Shown here piece after piece: positions 5,618-6,784 of a DNA stretch of 6,784 nucleotides; the first letter of the stretch is position 1, and each line of letters begins with the position of its first letter. The stretch comes from Verrucomicrobiales bacterium (lineage in GTDB: Bacteria > Verrucomicrobiota > Verrucomicrobiia > Limisphaerales > UBA9464). The notes beneath the pieces were generated by a model that worked only from the letters and a program-made list of their open reading frames with translations, did not search any database and had not been told where the DNA came from. The stretch is taken from NCBI GenBank assembly GCA_003445095.1, contig DLVS01000376.1, positions 1 through 6,784 on the forward strand, read 5' to 3'. The translations under genes and the position numbers were made by a program.

Positions 5618-6784
5618 ATGGCTCAACTCCTCAAAAACATGATCCGAAAAACCAATCACTCCTGCGCCCTTTGGCTGCCGGTCACCACCGCCCTCCTGCT
5701 TGCGCCGTCGGCGGAGGCGAACACCCTCACGGTCACCAGGACGAATGACAGCGGACCCGCGTCGTTGCGCCGGGCGATTCAAGACGCCGCCGCCGGCGAC
5801 ACCATCAACCTCGCGGTCACCGGAACCATCACGCTCACCAGCGGCGAATTGCTCCTTTCGAAAAACGTGACCCTGGCCGGTCCGGGAGCGGATCGCCTGG
5901 ACGTGAGCGGAAACGCAGCGAGCCGGGTCTTCAACGTGGCGTCCAATGCGACGGTCAACCTCTCGGGCCTCACCCTCCGCAATGGCCGCGCACCGGATGG
6001 CGCCACGGCCGGCGCGCGCGGCGGAAATGGCGGCGCCATCTACAACGCCGGGATCCTGACGATAACTGCCTGCGCCATCAGCGGGAATTCGGCCGGCAAC
6101 GCCAGCACCGCTTTCTCGGCCAATATTGGTGTGGGGGGCGAAGGGGGCGCGGGGGGCGGAATTTGCAATATTGGAAACCTGAGTCTCACCGCCTGCACGG
6201 TGAGCAGCAATACCGCGGGCGCGGGCGGCCGTGGCGTGACCGGTGGAGCCGGTGGCGCAGGCGGCGCCATTTACAATGCCGGGACGCTCGTCCTGCTCGA
6301 TTCCACGGTGAGCAGCAACACCGCGGGCAGGGGTGGCGTGTCGAATGTCGGGCGTCCGGGGCCGCTGGGGGGCCACGGCGGCGCCATCTACAATGCCGGC
6401 AGCCTTGCAGTGACGGCGGGCACCCTGAGCGGTAATCGTGCAGGCCAGGGCGGTGCCGGCATGAACACAAGAGCCGGCAACGGTGGCAATGGCGGAGGCA
6501 TCTACAACGCCGCTAGCGCGTCTCCCGCCAACCTGAGGAGCACGTTGGTCGGCCTCAACACGTCGGGTGCTGGCGGCAGGGGAACGGGCTTTGGCCAGCC
6601 CGGCAGCAATGGGATCGGCTGGGATCTCTTCGGAGCGTTCACTTCGCAAAGCCACAATCTCATTGGGGCGCCCTATCCCAGCACGGGGTTCACCAACGGA
6701 GTCAACGCCGACCTCGTCGGGGTGTCCGACCCCATGCTCGGCCCGCTCCAGAACAATGGTGGTCCCACCCCCACCCTGGCCCTC
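5618..6784 (+). CDS. Secreted beta-helix repeat protein, choice-of-anchor Q type (3' partial)
   Basis: The frame is open from ATG 5618 to the last base (389 residues, no stop), so the gene continues beyond the window. A signal peptide has a basic start (KNMIRK), the core CALWLPVTTALLLAP and a likely cut after SAEA, before NTLTV. The mature part opens with NTLTVTRTNDSGPASLRRAI, then a GDTINL segment, typical of the right-handed parallel beta-helix (polymorphic outer-membrane-like) proteins. Five glycine-rich repeats with GGAIYNAG-type cores start at residues 138, 179, 215, 254 and 292, each followed by SGN/SSNT-A turns. Near the edge come SHNLIG, NGVNADLVG and DPMLGPLQNNGGPTPTLAL, the conserved tail seen before the choice-of-anchor Q region, so a C-terminal sorting signal probably lies beyond the window. 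It is likely surface-attached or secreted, with an adhesin-like or glycan-binding role inferred only. ATG 5639 (residue 8) is an alternative start. A GGA 4 bases before 5618 is the only ribosome-binding hint. Confidence 0.9.
   Translation, partial: MAQLLKNMIRKTNHSCALWLPVTTALLLAPSAEANTLTVTRTNDSGPASLRRAIQDAAAGDTINLAVTGTITLTSGELLLSKNVTLAGPGADRLDVSGNAASRVFNVASNATVNLSGLTLRNGRAPDGATAGARGGNGGAIYNAGILTITACAISGNSAGNASTAFSANIGVGGEGGAGGGICNIGNLSLTACTVSSNTAGAGGRGVTGGAGGAGGAIYNAGTLVLLDSTVSSNTAGRGGVSNVGRPGPLGGHGGAIYNAGSLAVTAGTLSGNRAGQGGAGMNTRAGNGGNGGGIYNAASASPANLRSTLVGLNTSGAGGRGTGFGQPGSNGIGWDLFGAFTSQSHNLIGAPYPSTGFTNGVNADLVGVSDPMLGPLQNNGGPTPTLAL
6029..6512 (+). repeat. Five imperfect repeats in the beta-helix gene
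   Basis: The core GGCGGCGCCAT(C/T)TACAA(C/T)GCCGG occurs at 6029-6051, 6260-6282 and 6377-6399, with degenerate copies near 6151-6174 and 6491-6512. The period is 109-122 bases (36-41 codons), matching one protein repeat unit each. A further 24-base pair, ACGGTGAGCAGCAA followed by (T/C)ACCGCGGGC, occurs at 6197-6220 and 6305-6328 with a single silent difference, 108 bases apart. The near-identity at DNA level suggests recent duplication or gene conversion among the units. Confidence 0.8.

Noticed and set aside
5546..6655. A 369-codon open frame on the minus strand, opposite the beta-helix gene
   Set aside because: It is Ala/Gly/Arg-rich and arises from the GC-rich repeats read backwards. 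The plus strand encodes a signal peptide, beta-helix repeats and a known tail in this stretch, so the minus frame is a shadow.

Overview
The window is GC-rich, with short gaps between genes, weak Shine-Dalgarno signals and several GTG/TTG start candidates. It carries two type II pseudopilin-like proteins with the H-X9-DG signature, a sigma factor paired with a hinge-inserted Ser/Thr kinase carrying TPRs, and a beta-helix protein with a choice-of-anchor Q type tail. From family knowledge this mix points to Verrucomicrobiota (Pedosphaera/Limisphaerales type), with Planctomycetota as the second choice. The organism cannot be proven from this sequence alone.

Layout. Positions 1-795 (+) are the 3' part of a pseudopilin-like H-X9-DG gene whose first codons lie outside the window. 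A spacer of about 300 bases holds a possible terminator hairpin and two small palindromes. A second, divergent pseudopilin-like gene (about 1094-1897, +) follows. It converges on a two-gene minus-strand unit: an ECF-like sigma factor (about 4836-4186) whose stop overlaps, in a GTGA quadruplet, the longest start of a membrane-anchored Ser/Thr kinase with a TPR C-terminus (4189-1922). Upstream of the sigma gene lies a 137-191 base divergent region, depending on the sigma start, with a strong 42-base interrupted inverted repeat. On its other side, on the plus strand, is a small secreted protein of unknown function (5007-5543). The last gene (5618 to the window end, +) is a secreted glycine-rich beta-helix protein with five repeats of about 38 residues. 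It is open to the right edge.

How the parts may work together. The sigma factor and kinase are almost certainly co-transcribed and form a candidate signalling pair in which a transmembrane kinase, rather than an anti-sigma factor, controls an alternative sigma factor. No anti-sigma gene is visible. The divergent secreted gene and the shared inverted repeat are the most obvious candidates for local regulation. The two pseudopilin-like proteins and the two secreted proteins are envelope or extracellular products. Nothing in the sequence ties them to the sigma/kinase pair beyond proximity. The sigma/kinase pair is the best candidate here for a poorly described system, but related pairs are known, so it is not claimed as wholly new.
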